From Nitrososphaera sp. (GTDB taxonomy: Archaea; Thermoproteota; Nitrososphaeria; Nitrososphaerales; Nitrososphaeraceae), in NCBI RefSeq assembly GCF_013388945.1, contig NZ_JACAEH010000002.1, positions 62,001 to 126,000 on the forward strand: DNA of 64,000 bases. The letters are read 5' to 3'. A program made the translations under genes and the position numbers. Positions 57,491 through 64,000 of this stretch are shown one piece after another (within the stretch, counting starts at the first letter, position 1; the number at the start of each line of letters is the position of its first letter). Under the pieces are notes generated by a model that had not been told where the DNA came from, ran no database searches, and saw only the letters and a list, made by a program, of their open reading frames with translations.

Positions 57491-58227
57491 CTCAAACAAG
57501 AAATCTGATAGATGAAAACGGCAAGAGGACGGACGGGCGCACGATTGACGAGCTGCGCCAGGTCAAGATAACCGTCGGCACGGTCAAAAACGCCGACGGC
57601 TCGGCCTTCATAGAGTTTGGCAAGAACAAGATAGTCGCAGCGGTGTACGGGCCAAGGGAAGTCCACCCCAAGCACCTTGCGCAGTCAGACCGGTGCGTCC
57701 TCAGGTGCAGGTACCACATGTCGCCCTTCTCCACTGACACGCGCAAGAACCCCGCGCCGTCAAGGAGGGAGGTAGAGATATCCAAGGTGATGCGCGAGGC
57801 GCTCGAGCCGGCGGTGATGCTTGAAGACTATCCACGCGCAGCAATAGACGTGTTTGTCGAAGTGCTGCAGTCAGACGGCGGCTCCAGGTGCGCAGGCATT
57901 ACCGCAGCTTCAGTCGCACTTGCAGACGCGGGCATCAACATGCGCGACATTGTCGCCGCGTGCGCGGCAGGCAAGGTTGACGACAAGATTGTCCTTGACA
58001 TCAACGACACCGAGGACAAGGAAGGAGGCGCAGACATGCCGGTGGCGTACATGCCTACCTTAGGCCAGATAACGCTGATGCAGCTTGACGGCAGGCTGTC
58101 GCCTGAGCAGTTCAACGAGTGCCTCGACAAGGCGCTTGTGGGCTGCAAGATGGTCTACGACATCCAGCGCCAGGCGCTGATGCAAAAGTACTTTGGAAAC
58201 GAAACGGAGGTAAAGGAAGAACAATGA
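57487..58227 (+). CDS. rrp41: Exosome catalytic subunit Rrp41
   Basis: The 246-residue RNase PH-like protein has the catalytic subunit features: GSAFIEFGKNKIVAAVYGPRE, RCRYHMSPFSTDTRKNP (RNA and phosphate binding) and VLDINDTEDKEGGADMPVAY (phosphorolytic aspartates). It forms the ring with Rrp42 and degrades or adds 3' tails with phosphate. It overlaps its neighbours by 4 bases on both sides. Confidence 0.96.
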   Translation: MTQTRNLIDENGKRTDGRTIDELRQVKITVGTVKNADGSAFIEFGKNKIVAAVYGPREVHPKHLAQSDRCVLRCRYHMSPFSTDTRKNPAPSRREVEISKVMREALEPAVMLEDYPRAAIDVFVEVLQSDGGSRCAGITAASVALADAGINMRDIVAACAAGKVDDKIVLDINDTEDKEGGADMPVAYMPTLGQITLMQLDGRLSPEQFNECLDKALVGCKMVYDIQRQALMQKYFGNETEVKEEQ

Positions 58228-59048
58228 GCGTATCAAAGCGTTCTACGATAATAGTGGAGCACCTGCGCAGGCAGCAGATGCTTGACAACCTCGCAAAGGG
58301 CAGAAGGCTTGACGGCCGCGCCTTTGACGAGCAGCGCCCGCTCGAGATCGAAGTCGACGTCATAAAGAAGGCCAACGGCTCTGCACGCGTAAAGCTTGGC
58401 AACTCGGAAGTGATTGCAGGCGTCAAGGTCGAGACAGGCGAGCCGTTTGAGGGGCTGGAAGACAAGGGCGCCCTGATTGTGTCAGGCGAGGTCCTGCCGA
58501 TAGCATCTCCTCACGTCGAGCCTGGCCCTCCCGACGAGGAAACGGTAGAGCTTGCAAGGGTTGTGGACAGGGGAATCCGCGAGTCGGAGATGGTCGACCT
58601 CGGCAAGCTCGTGCTTGTGCCTGGCAAAATAGTCTACACTATCTTTGTGGACTGCTCTATCGTCAACGCCGACGGCAACCTGTTTGACGCGACGTCGTAC
58701 GCAGCTGTTTCTGCAATCCTGACTGCGAAGATACCGATCCTTGAAATGAAGGACGACAAGGTCGTGGACACCGGGAGCACCATGCCTATGCCAGTCACAA
58801 CAGTCCCGGTCTCGATAACGCAGGTAAGGATTGGCGACGCGATACTGGTCGACCCTGCATCGGAAGAGGAAGGCTGCATGGACGCCAGGATAACAATAGA
58901 CACCACGGACGAGGGCTACTGCGCGCTCCAGAAGGGGTTCACGGGCGGATTTTCTCCCGACCAGATAAGAAAGGCCGCCGAGACAGCAAGGATTAAAGGA
59001 GAGCAAGTACGGGCCAAAATAAAGGAGGCAACAGGATTTGGCAGGTAA
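58224..59048 (+). CDS. rrp42: Exosome non-catalytic subunit Rrp42
   Basis: The 274-residue RNase PH-like protein has RRLDGRAFDEQRPLEIEVDV and IASPHVEPGPPDEETVELAR, typical of Rrp42, and lacks the active-site aspartates of Rrp41. It pairs with Rrp41 to complete the site. The start ATG 58224 is well supported by the GGAGG upstream; the end overlaps eL43 by 11 bases. Confidence 0.96.
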   Translation: MSVSKRSTIIVEHLRRQQMLDNLAKGRRLDGRAFDEQRPLEIEVDVIKKANGSARVKLGNSEVIAGVKVETGEPFEGLEDKGALIVSGEVLPIASPHVEPGPPDEETVELARVVDRGIRESEMVDLGKLVLVPGKIVYTIFVDCSIVNADGNLFDATSYAAVSAILTAKIPILEMKDDKVVDTGSTMPMPVTTVPVSITQVRIGDAILVDPASEEEGCMDARITIDTTDEGYCALQKGFTGGFSPDQIRKAAETARIKGEQVRAKIKEATGFGR

Positions 59049-59271
59049 GCGCAGTTCGACGGCCCTCAAGGGCCACGGCGTCAAGTTCGGCGCAACGGTG
59101 CGCAAGCGCTACGGCAAGGTCTACAGGACGCTCCACAAGAAGCGCAGGTGCCCGTCGTGCGGCTCGCTCAAGTTTTCCCGCATCGCGTCGGGGATATGGG
59201 AGTGCCCCAAGTGCAGCTACAAGATAGCATCGGGCGCATACGACATTGACGTCGAAAAGCTGCAAAGCTAA
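59038..59271 (+). CDS. rpl37ae: Ribosomal protein eL43 (L37Ae)
   Basis: The 77-residue protein has the zinc ribbon CPSCG...CPKCS and the basic N-terminus GHGVKFGATVRKRYGKVYRT of eL43. It begins at a TTG inside the end of rrp42. In many archaea rpoP follows it; here pcc1 does at once, with an overlap of 26 bases. Confidence 0.95.
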   Translation: MAGKRSSTALKGHGVKFGATVRKRYGKVYRTLHKKRRCPSCGSLKFSRIASGIWECPKCSYKIASGAYDIDVEKLQS

Positions 59272-59497
59272 AGTAACCATCCGCGCCGGCAGGAAGGCGG
59301 GGGCTGTTTATTCCGCCCTTGCGCCTGACATGAAAAAACTGCAGGGGAAAAACGAGAGGCTCGACATTTCCCTGCAAAAACCTTTTATCGCTTTTTCAGT
59401 AGAGACTGACGACCTTGCGTCTTTCCGGGCAAACCTCAACTCGTACTTGCGGCTTGCCGACGCGTCGCTCAAGTGCATCGAGAACCCAACGCTATGA
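59246..59497 (+). CDS. pcc1: KEOPS complex subunit Pcc1
   Basis: The 83-residue protein (KVTIRAGRKAGAVYSALAPD, then RLDISLQKPFIAFSVETDDL and a helical end with RANLNSYLRLAD) matches Pcc1. The subunit forms dimers and positions tRNA for the Kae1-dependent t6A modification at position 37. The start TTG 59246 is the only nearby option and lies within the eL43 frame. Confidence 0.8.
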   Translation: MTSKSCKAKVTIRAGRKAGAVYSALAPDMKKLQGKNERLDISLQKPFIAFSVETDDLASFRANLNSYLRLADASLKCIENPTL

Positions 59498-59529
59498 TTT
59501 TATGTCAGTCAGGCTAACGTCATGCGAAC

Positions 59530-59910
59530 ATGAGTGAACAGGAACTCCCGCCGTGGCTCAAAGAGCAGGTATCGCGACTGCAGCAGCTCCAGCAGAACCT
59601 CCAGGCAATAATGATGCAAAAGCAGCAGATGGAGGTGGAAAGCGTGGAGACGGACCGCGCGCTTGAAGAGCTGAAAAAGGCCGGCGCGGACGACGCTGTT
59701 TACAAGGCTGCAGGCTCTGTCATGGTCAAGGCCAAAAAGGACGACGTAGTAAAGGAGCTTGAAGAAAAGAAGGAGCTTTCGGCCACGCGCGCCAAGGTCC
59801 TTGAAAAGCAGGAAGCCCGCGTGAAGGAGAACCTCAAGGAAGTCGAGAACAAGATAAACGAGATGATACGCGGAAGCCATGGCGCAGGGCCAAAGCCAAA
59901 GGCCGAGTGA
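59530..59910 (+). CDS. pfdB: Prefoldin beta subunit
   Basis: The 126-residue protein has the two coiled-coil helices (QVSRLQQLQQNLQAIMMQKQ and KVLEKQEARVKENLKEVENK) and a short hairpin between them (VYKAAGSVMVKAKKDDV). It forms the hexamer with the alpha subunit encoded at 28035. It ends the exosome-type operon. The order eL43-pcc1-pfdB is common in archaea. Confidence 0.95.
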   Translation: MSEQELPPWLKEQVSRLQQLQQNLQAIMMQKQQMEVESVETDRALEELKKAGADDAVYKAAGSVMVKAKKDDVVKELEEKKELSATRAKVLEKQEARVKENLKEVENKINEMIRGSHGAGPKPKAE

Positions 59911-59942
59911 AATAATATAGCCCGGGCGGGCCTAGCATTTTC

Positions 59943-60662
59943 GTGCCTGCGCGAATTGTAGTCGACGACCGGGAGCGCCCCAGTGGTGTTCCAGACTTTT
60001 TGCGCGCCGCAGGCGCTTCTGTAGATTTTGCGCAGCTTGCAGTCGGCGACTATGTCGTTTCGCCTGAAGTCGCAGTCGAGCGCAAGACCGTTCACGACCT
60101 TGTAAGCTCCATCTATGACGGCCGGCTCTACGTGCAGTGCTCGGAGCTTGTCAAGCACTATGCCAAGCCCGTAGTCGTGATACAGGGCGACATTGCAGTG
60201 CTCAAGGAGATCCCTGAAGACGTCGAGGAGGGAAAGGCAAGGAGGCTGGCAGAGCGCATGCCGCTTGCGCTTGAGGCGCTTGCCACCGTTGCGATGGAAT
60301 TCCGGATACCTGTCATACACGCGCCGGACGCCGAGCAGACGGCCGCGCTCTTGCTTGCGATGGCAAACAAGGGGCTGCAAAACAAAGCATCGGGGCCACT
60401 TTTGAAAAAGATTCGGAAGGAAAACCCGTTCTACCTGCAGCAGCTGTCCGTACTGTCGTCGGTGCCCGGCGTCGGCGACAAGCTTGCAGCAAGGATGCTT
60501 GACAAGTTCAAGACGCCCCAGCGTGCCCTGACCGCAACAGCAGCAGAGCTTGCTACAATCCCGGGATTCGGGCTTGCTCGTGCGCAGCGCGTCCGCAAGG
60601 TGCTTGACACTATGGCAAAGCAGGACGCCGTCATGCAGAGGACTCTTTTTGAGGGCCCCTGA
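59943..60662 (+). CDS. XPF/ERCC4-type structure-specific nuclease with PCNA motif
   Basis: The 239-residue protein has the ERCC4 nuclease motif VERKTVHDLVSSI and metal aspartates near its start (IVVDDRERPSGV), then tandem helix-hairpin-helix motifs (SSVPGVGDKLAARML and ATIPGFGLARAQRVR). The last residues QRTLFEG look like a PCNA-interacting box. It lacks a helicase domain, as in crenarchaeal XPF. It cleaves branched DNA in repair or recombination. It begins at GTG 59943, with AATAATATAG about 27 bases upstream. Confidence 0.93.
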   Translation: MPARIVVDDRERPSGVPDFLRAAGASVDFAQLAVGDYVVSPEVAVERKTVHDLVSSIYDGRLYVQCSELVKHYAKPVVVIQGDIAVLKEIPEDVEEGKARRLAERMPLALEALATVAMEFRIPVIHAPDAEQTAALLLAMANKGLQNKASGPLLKKIRKENPFYLQQLSVLSSVPGVGDKLAARMLDKFKTPQRALTATAAELATIPGFGLARAQRVRKVLDTMAKQDAVMQRTLFEGP

Positions 60663-61134
60663 TGACTTTGTACCTCCTTTTCAGCTTGTTGCCACACAGC
60701 GGGCATTCCGTCTCATTTGGTCCAAACGCCTTGCCGCAAGCGCTGCAGTACGAGATCCACTTCCTTGTTTCCTTGATGCCCTTGCCCGACGACGAGCTGA
60801 CCTTGATTCCAAGAGTTGCGGCCACGTTTGCAAGCGCATAGTCGTCTGTTATGAGCATGCTTTCAAGCTGCATCGCAAGCGCCAGAACGGAAATGTCTGC
60901 TTCCGATAATTTCTGCAGGTCGCCGGTCTTTTCCGCGGCCTTTCTTGCCGCCTTTACGTGCCGGGGCTCGGGGTCGACCACTTTAAGGTTCCCTGCGTCA
61001 ATCAGGCCTTCAAGGGCCGCGCTCTTGACATGCTTTATCTCGTCAAGCACCCTGCTTGTGGTGTAGCACTCTCTGCCAGAGAGAAAAGGCGTGCCGGCGT
61101 AAAAGGCGCTTGCGTCGAGGACCTCAGAAGCCAA
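60631..61134 (-). CDS. rRNA endonuclease Nob1
   Basis: The 167-residue protein has a PIN domain (VLDASAFYAGTPFLSG, SEADISVLALAMQLESMLITDD with the acidic residues) and a C-terminal zinc ribbon (CSACG and CPLCG) with a basic end. It makes the 3' end of 16S rRNA during maturation. It overlaps the convergent nuclease gene by 32 bases, and the NAD kinase gene upstream overlaps it by 11. Confidence 0.93.
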   Translation of the reverse strand: MASEVLDASAFYAGTPFLSGRECYTTSRVLDEIKHVKSAALEGLIDAGNLKVVDPEPRHVKAARKAAEKTGDLQKLSEADISVLALAMQLESMLITDDYALANVAATLGIKVSSSSGKGIKETRKWISYCSACGKAFGPNETECPLCGNKLKRRYKVIRGPQKESSA

Positions 61135-61936
61135 GTTTTTCCAGCTGCCTCATTCCCTTCTTGTGGAGGCGCAAGAACCTGGCGTCCTGCCTGTAGCGGG
61201 AGATCCTTATCTTCTGGCCTGCCTCTACCTTAAAGCTCTCCTGCCCGTCCACTACGACGTACGACCTGTGCGTGCTCTTGACAAGGATGTCCTCGACCGG
61301 CACGACTATCTGCGGCAGTCTGTTCACCGGCGCGACCGGCGTCAGTATCAGGCAGTCCATTCCCTCGTGCAGAACGGGTCCTCCGACTGAAAGCGAGTGG
61401 CCGGTCGAGCCGGTAGGCGTGGAAATAAAGATGCCGTCCATCCTTGACGTTATCTCGTCGCCCATTATCTTGATGGTGTAGGTGGGCGTGCGGGTCAGGT
61501 CTGCCCTTGTTATCAATATCTCGTTTAAAGCCGGCGGGAACCTTGTCTTGCCAGAAGACGCCTGAATCCGAAGGCGCGAGTCGTAAAAGCCCCTTCCTGC
61601 AAGAATCTCGGCCACCGCGTTTTCCAGGTTTTTGGTGTCTATCTCTGAAAGGATGCCCCTGTGCCCGCCGATGTTTATTGAAAGTAATGGAACCTTGCCG
61701 GGCACCATCCGAAACGCCTTGAGCGTCGTGCCGTCGCCGCCTATTGCGACGACAAGGTCGGCCTGCTTTTCTATCTCTTCGGGCCTGACCGCTCTGCAGC
61801 CCCTTATCCTGAGCGGCGGCACCGCAAGCGCCACGACGCCGCCTGCAGAGAAAATACTTGCTATCTTTGTGGCCGCGGAGATAGCGTCGGCGTTCTTTCT
61901 CTTTGTGATTATCGCTACGCTGCGGATCTTGCCCAT
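61124..61936 (-). CDS. nadK: NAD kinase
   Basis: The 270-residue protein has the GGDGTTLKAF motif and ISTPTGSTGHSLSVGGPVLH of NAD kinases. It phosphorylates NAD to NADP with ATP or polyphosphate. It is the upstream gene of a pair with nob1. The start ATG 61936 is normal. It is a single-domain form. Confidence 0.95.
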   Translation of the reverse strand: MGKIRSVAIITKRKNADAISAATKIASIFSAGGVVALAVPPLRIRGCRAVRPEEIEKQADLVVAIGGDGTTLKAFRMVPGKVPLLSINIGGHRGILSEIDTKNLENAVAEILAGRGFYDSRLRIQASSGKTRFPPALNEILITRADLTRTPTYTIKIMGDEITSRMDGIFISTPTGSTGHSLSVGGPVLHEGMDCLILTPVAPVNRLPQIVVPVEDILVKSTHRSYVVVDGQESFKVEAGQKIRISRYRQDARFLRLHKKGMRQLEKLGF

Positions 61937-61973
61937 CCCGCACTGCTATCACATGGCGGGACTTAAAATGCCT

Positions 61974-62360
61974 TTAGTTGCGCCTGTACCTTGCCCCGAC
62001 TGCTGCGGGGATGAGAAACGTGAGAGCGTAATAGACTAGGACGTCGAGGTCATAGTAGTCCTGTGCGCTGAATGCGCTGACCAGAAAGGCATAGTCAAAT
62101 GCCACTGCAATTGCTGTCCAGGTCGAAGCCACGAGCAGGACGTATGAAACCGGCGCGCCTGTCTTGAGCCTTGAAAACGCGACATAGACTGTTACCGGAG
62201 CCATTATCGGCAGTACAATCAAGCCTATCATAGCTACTGGCACAAACGCAAACAGGATCATTCCTAAAGCATAGCCCATTGCCCAGAGGGCCGCCCCGGC
62301 ACCGACAGTATCTGCAAGTTTCTTTCTGACGCCGCCTGCAACCTGCTGGCTGCCTTTCAT
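61974..62360 (-). CDS. Membrane protein of unknown function (128 aa)
   Basis: Several hydrophobic segments (MGYALGMILFAFVPVAMIGL, LVLPIMAPVTVYVAF, SYVLLVASTWTAIAVAF, and LVYYALTFLIPAAVG) give about four transmembrane helices. The start ATG 62360 is supported by AGATATACC about 27 bases upstream. It carries no recognised domain and diverges from the rhodanese gene. Confidence 0.65.
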   Translation of the reverse strand: MKGSQQVAGGVRKKLADTVGAGAALWAMGYALGMILFAFVPVAMIGLIVLPIMAPVTVYVAFSRLKTGAPVSYVLLVASTWTAIAVAFDYAFLVSAFSAQDYYDLDVLVYYALTFLIPAAVGARYRRN

Positions 62361-62458
62361 GCTGTAACAGTCTGAAATCTGGTATATCTTGTGTGGGTGT
62401 GCTTTGCAATGCACCGCATCCCAACGATGTTTAATAACATGGGCAGCGCATTTCTCTC

Positions 62459-63310
62459 ATGGCAGGCTACTCTCATCCCGAAGTGCTTTGCGAGACCGAC
62501 TGGGTTGCGGCCAACATCAGCAACCCAAAGATAAGGATACTTGAAGTCGACTATGACCCTGAAAACTCGTACAGGCAGGGCCACGTCAAGGGCGCACACC
62601 TTGTCTGGTGGAAGCGCGACATAAACGATCCTGTAAGGCGGGACATCATCAGCAAGCAGCAGTTCGAGGCCCTGATGGGCAGGGTGGGCGCGACGCCCGA
62701 CACCGAGCTTGTGATGTACGGCGACTTTAACAACTGGTTTGCCGCCTTTGCGTTCTGGGTTTTCCAGTACTACGGCCACAAAAAGATCAGGATAATGAAC
62801 GGCGGCAGGAAAAAGTGGGAGCTTGAAAGGCGTGAATACACAAAGGACGAGCCTGCCGTCGCTCAAACAAAGTACGTGGCAAACCCCGCAGACGAGGGCG
62901 TGCGCGCCTACATGCCCGACGTGCGCAGGGCCCTTGATAAGATGGAGCAGACGGTGCTCGTCGACGTGAGGTCGCCAAAAGAGTTTTCAGGCGAGATAAC
63001 GGCGCCTCCTGAATACCCGATGGAGCACGCCCAGCGCGGGGGCCACATACCCGGCGCAAAGAACATCCCCTGGGCGCAGGCAGTCAAGGACACGGACGGC
63101 ACGTTCAAGAGCGCCGACGAATTAAAGGCACTGTACGAGGGCAAGGGCGTGACGCCAGACAAACACGTAATTGCGTACTGCAGGATAGGCGAGCGCTCGT
63201 CGCACAGCTGGTTCGTGCTGAAGTACCTGCTTGGCTACCCGTCGGTGCGAAACTACGACGGCTCGTGGACCGAGTGGGGCAACATGATAGGAAACCCGAT
63301 AGAGAAATAA
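62459..63310 (+). CDS. Thiosulfate sulfurtransferase (two rhodanese domains)
   Basis: The 283-residue protein has two rhodanese domains. The first (about 15-135) ends in YGDFNNWFAAFAFWV and lacks the active cysteine; the second (about 150-280) has the loop YCRIGERSSHSWF with the persulphide cysteine. It transfers sulphur from thiosulphate to an acceptor. Such tandem enzymes occur widely; the substrate in vivo is uncertain. A helper gene of unknown role follows. Confidence 0.92.
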   Translation: MAGYSHPEVLCETDWVAANISNPKIRILEVDYDPENSYRQGHVKGAHLVWWKRDINDPVRRDIISKQQFEALMGRVGATPDTELVMYGDFNNWFAAFAFWVFQYYGHKKIRIMNGGRKKWELERREYTKDEPAVAQTKYVANPADEGVRAYMPDVRRALDKMEQTVLVDVRSPKEFSGEITAPPEYPMEHAQRGGHIPGAKNIPWAQAVKDTDGTFKSADELKALYEGKGVTPDKHVIAYCRIGERSSHSWFVLKYLLGYPSVRNYDGSWTEWGNMIGNPIEK

Positions 63311-63328
63311 GCCCTCTCTTCCCTATTT

Positions 63329-63646
63329 TTGTACGTGCAGATAGACCCGTCGGACCTTGTGAAGAGGGGCGGCTTTTACTTCATCTACGACAGGCCGCCG
63401 CACTACGTCATGGAGGACAAGACAAAGCGCGGGCTTGAGGTGCGCGAGCACGTCGTTGACAAAAAGTACGGAGTCGAGTCTGACAGGGGCATGATATACG
63501 ACATGGACGGCATCGGCCACAAGGTAGGGATAAGGTGGTTCTTCCCAAAGTCGCAGTACTCGCTTGAGCAGGTGACAGAAAAGGCCGAGGAGATGGACAA
63601 GCGCTACAGGGCGATTCGGGAAATGACCTGCCCAGACGATGAGTAA
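63329..63646 (+). CDS. Conserved hypothetical protein (105 aa)
   Basis: It begins at a TTG 18 bases after the rhodanese gene and could share its transcript. The sequence holds RGGFYFIYDRPPHYVMEDKT and VGIRWFFPKSQYSLEQV; it seems a small alpha-beta protein with a charged helical end. No motif is recognised. Confidence 0.6.
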   Translation: MYVQIDPSDLVKRGGFYFIYDRPPHYVMEDKTKRGLEVREHVVDKKYGVESDRGMIYDMDGIGHKVGIRWFFPKSQYSLEQVTEKAEEMDKRYRAIREMTCPDDE

Positions 63647-63878
63647 TTATCTTTCGATTTTGTTGCTTAAGGAGATGGGGTTAGACCGGGGAGTAATAGT
63701 ATATGCAACATTGGACAATAACTAGGAGGCTTTGAAATCGCTTCAGGGACTTACGTCGCCGAAGTACTCACGTTCTGTAGATTCTGGCCATGTGGAACCT
63801 AGTTCAATGTCGAGTTTGACCTCATCCCAGCTCCAGACATGGCAATTGAGATTGGAACGCCTTCACACCGCTTCCTGC
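63647..63878. other. A/T-richer non-coding stretch before the tfb end
   Basis: These 232 bases differ in composition from the genes around. A TATA-like AGTATATG is at 63698-63705 and AGGAGG at 63724-63729. A frame of 81 codons from TTG 63732 runs into the antisense side of the TFB gene and has no gene-like character. The stretch could hold the 3' untranslated region of tfb or a small RNA; nothing more is supported. Confidence 0.35.
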
Positions 63879-64000
63879 TTAGGCATAAGCGACGGGGTGT
63901 TCTGTCGTCAGAGATTGTCTAAAGTCTTTCAACCTATTCCTGAGTGTTACTTCTGTCACGCCTGCAGCGTCGGCTAGGGTCCTTTGGTTAACGTGTTCGC
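63879..64000 (-). CDS. tfb: Transcription initiation factor TFB, C-terminal fragment
   Basis: Reading the minus strand from the right edge gives EHVNQRTLADAAGVTEVTLR, then NRLKDFRQSL and a short tail to TAA (63879-63881). The segment is the last helix-turn-helix of the second cyclin fold of TFB/TFIIB, which contacts the BRE next to the TATA box. The body of the gene lies outside the window. Thaumarchaeota commonly carry several TFB genes, so this may be one of a set. Confidence 0.8.
   Translation of the reverse strand, partial: EHVNQRTLADAAGVTEVTLRNRLKDFRQSLTTEHPVAYA

Noticed and set aside
63732-63977. 81-codon plus-strand frame with CYFCHAC near its end
   Set aside because: The cysteine-rich end is the antisense of the TFB helix-turn-helix codons, so the apparent zinc motif is chance.
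1-64000. CRISPR arrays, insertion sequences, prophage or attachment sites
   Set aside because: No regularly spaced repeats, transposase, integrase or phage structural gene was recognised on either strand.

Overview
The window looks like chromosomal DNA of an ammonia-oxidising archaeon of the Nitrososphaerales (Thaumarchaeota/Nitrososphaerota). The evidence is archaeal-type information genes (exosome Rrp4/Rrp41/Rrp42, RpoD, eL18, eL43, TFB, Nob1, KEOPS Pcc1, prefoldin, FtsY, SecE), a membrane-tethered blue-copper protein, CofE of the F420 pathway, an archaeal-type HMG-CoA synthase, a PEFG-CTERM surface protein, and many small families typical of this phylum. Base composition is moderately GC-rich. 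Promoters are TATA-like boxes about 25-31 bases ahead of the start codon, which implies many leaderless or short-leader mRNAs, and TTG and GTG starts are common. Species identity is inference.

Layout. 1-2.2 kb: end of a 2-oxoacid:ferredoxin oxidoreductase alpha gene and a beta gene carrying a 368-residue intein, then tRNA-Arg. 2.3-8 kb: small zinc-binding and regulatory proteins, a cupredoxin, SufC, and a probable haem block (coproheme-decarboxylase-like protein, DUF1802, aldo/keto reductase, two-domain siroheme decarboxylase). 8-15 kb: small regulators and unknowns, leuC-leuD with a DUF504 gene, cofE. 15-21 kb: tRNA-Ser, a large unknown protein, a block of unknowns on the minus strand, Lrp and winged-helix regulators around a 20-base perfect palindrome, secE, thioredoxin. 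21-31 kb: alaS-leuS, a geranylgeranyl-reductase-family flavoprotein, and pfdA-ftsY-argF, in which pfdA has a histidine-rich head and ftsY a long charged tail. 31-38.5 kb: DedA, DUF763, Rieske protein, antiporter, thiamine-binding protein, methyltransferase, pckA. 38.5-41.4 kb: a minus-strand glycan cluster (deacetylase, LpxD-like acyltransferase, glycosyltransferase, membrane protein) behind a tRNA-Gln with two introns. 41.4-53.9 kb: superoxide dismutase, surface proteins, HMG-CoA synthase, threonine dehydratase, nitroreductase, DUF432/MscS pair, adenylate cyclase. 53.9-64 kb: ribosomal proteins and RpoD facing an SBDS-exosome-eL43-Pcc1-prefoldin beta operon, then XPF nuclease, Nob1, NAD kinase, a rhodanese and the 3' end of a TFB gene.

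The genes are mostly housekeeping and tightly packed, with frequent 4-base overlaps. I see no insertion sequence, CRISPR array or prophage. The most unusual items are the intein inside an iron-sulphur motif, the doubly interrupted tRNA-Gln, the pairing of siroheme and coproheme decarboxylases, the modified FtsY and prefoldin alpha, the LpxD-like gene in an archaeon, and a palindrome between divergent genes. No wholly new multi-gene system can be demonstrated from the sequence alone.
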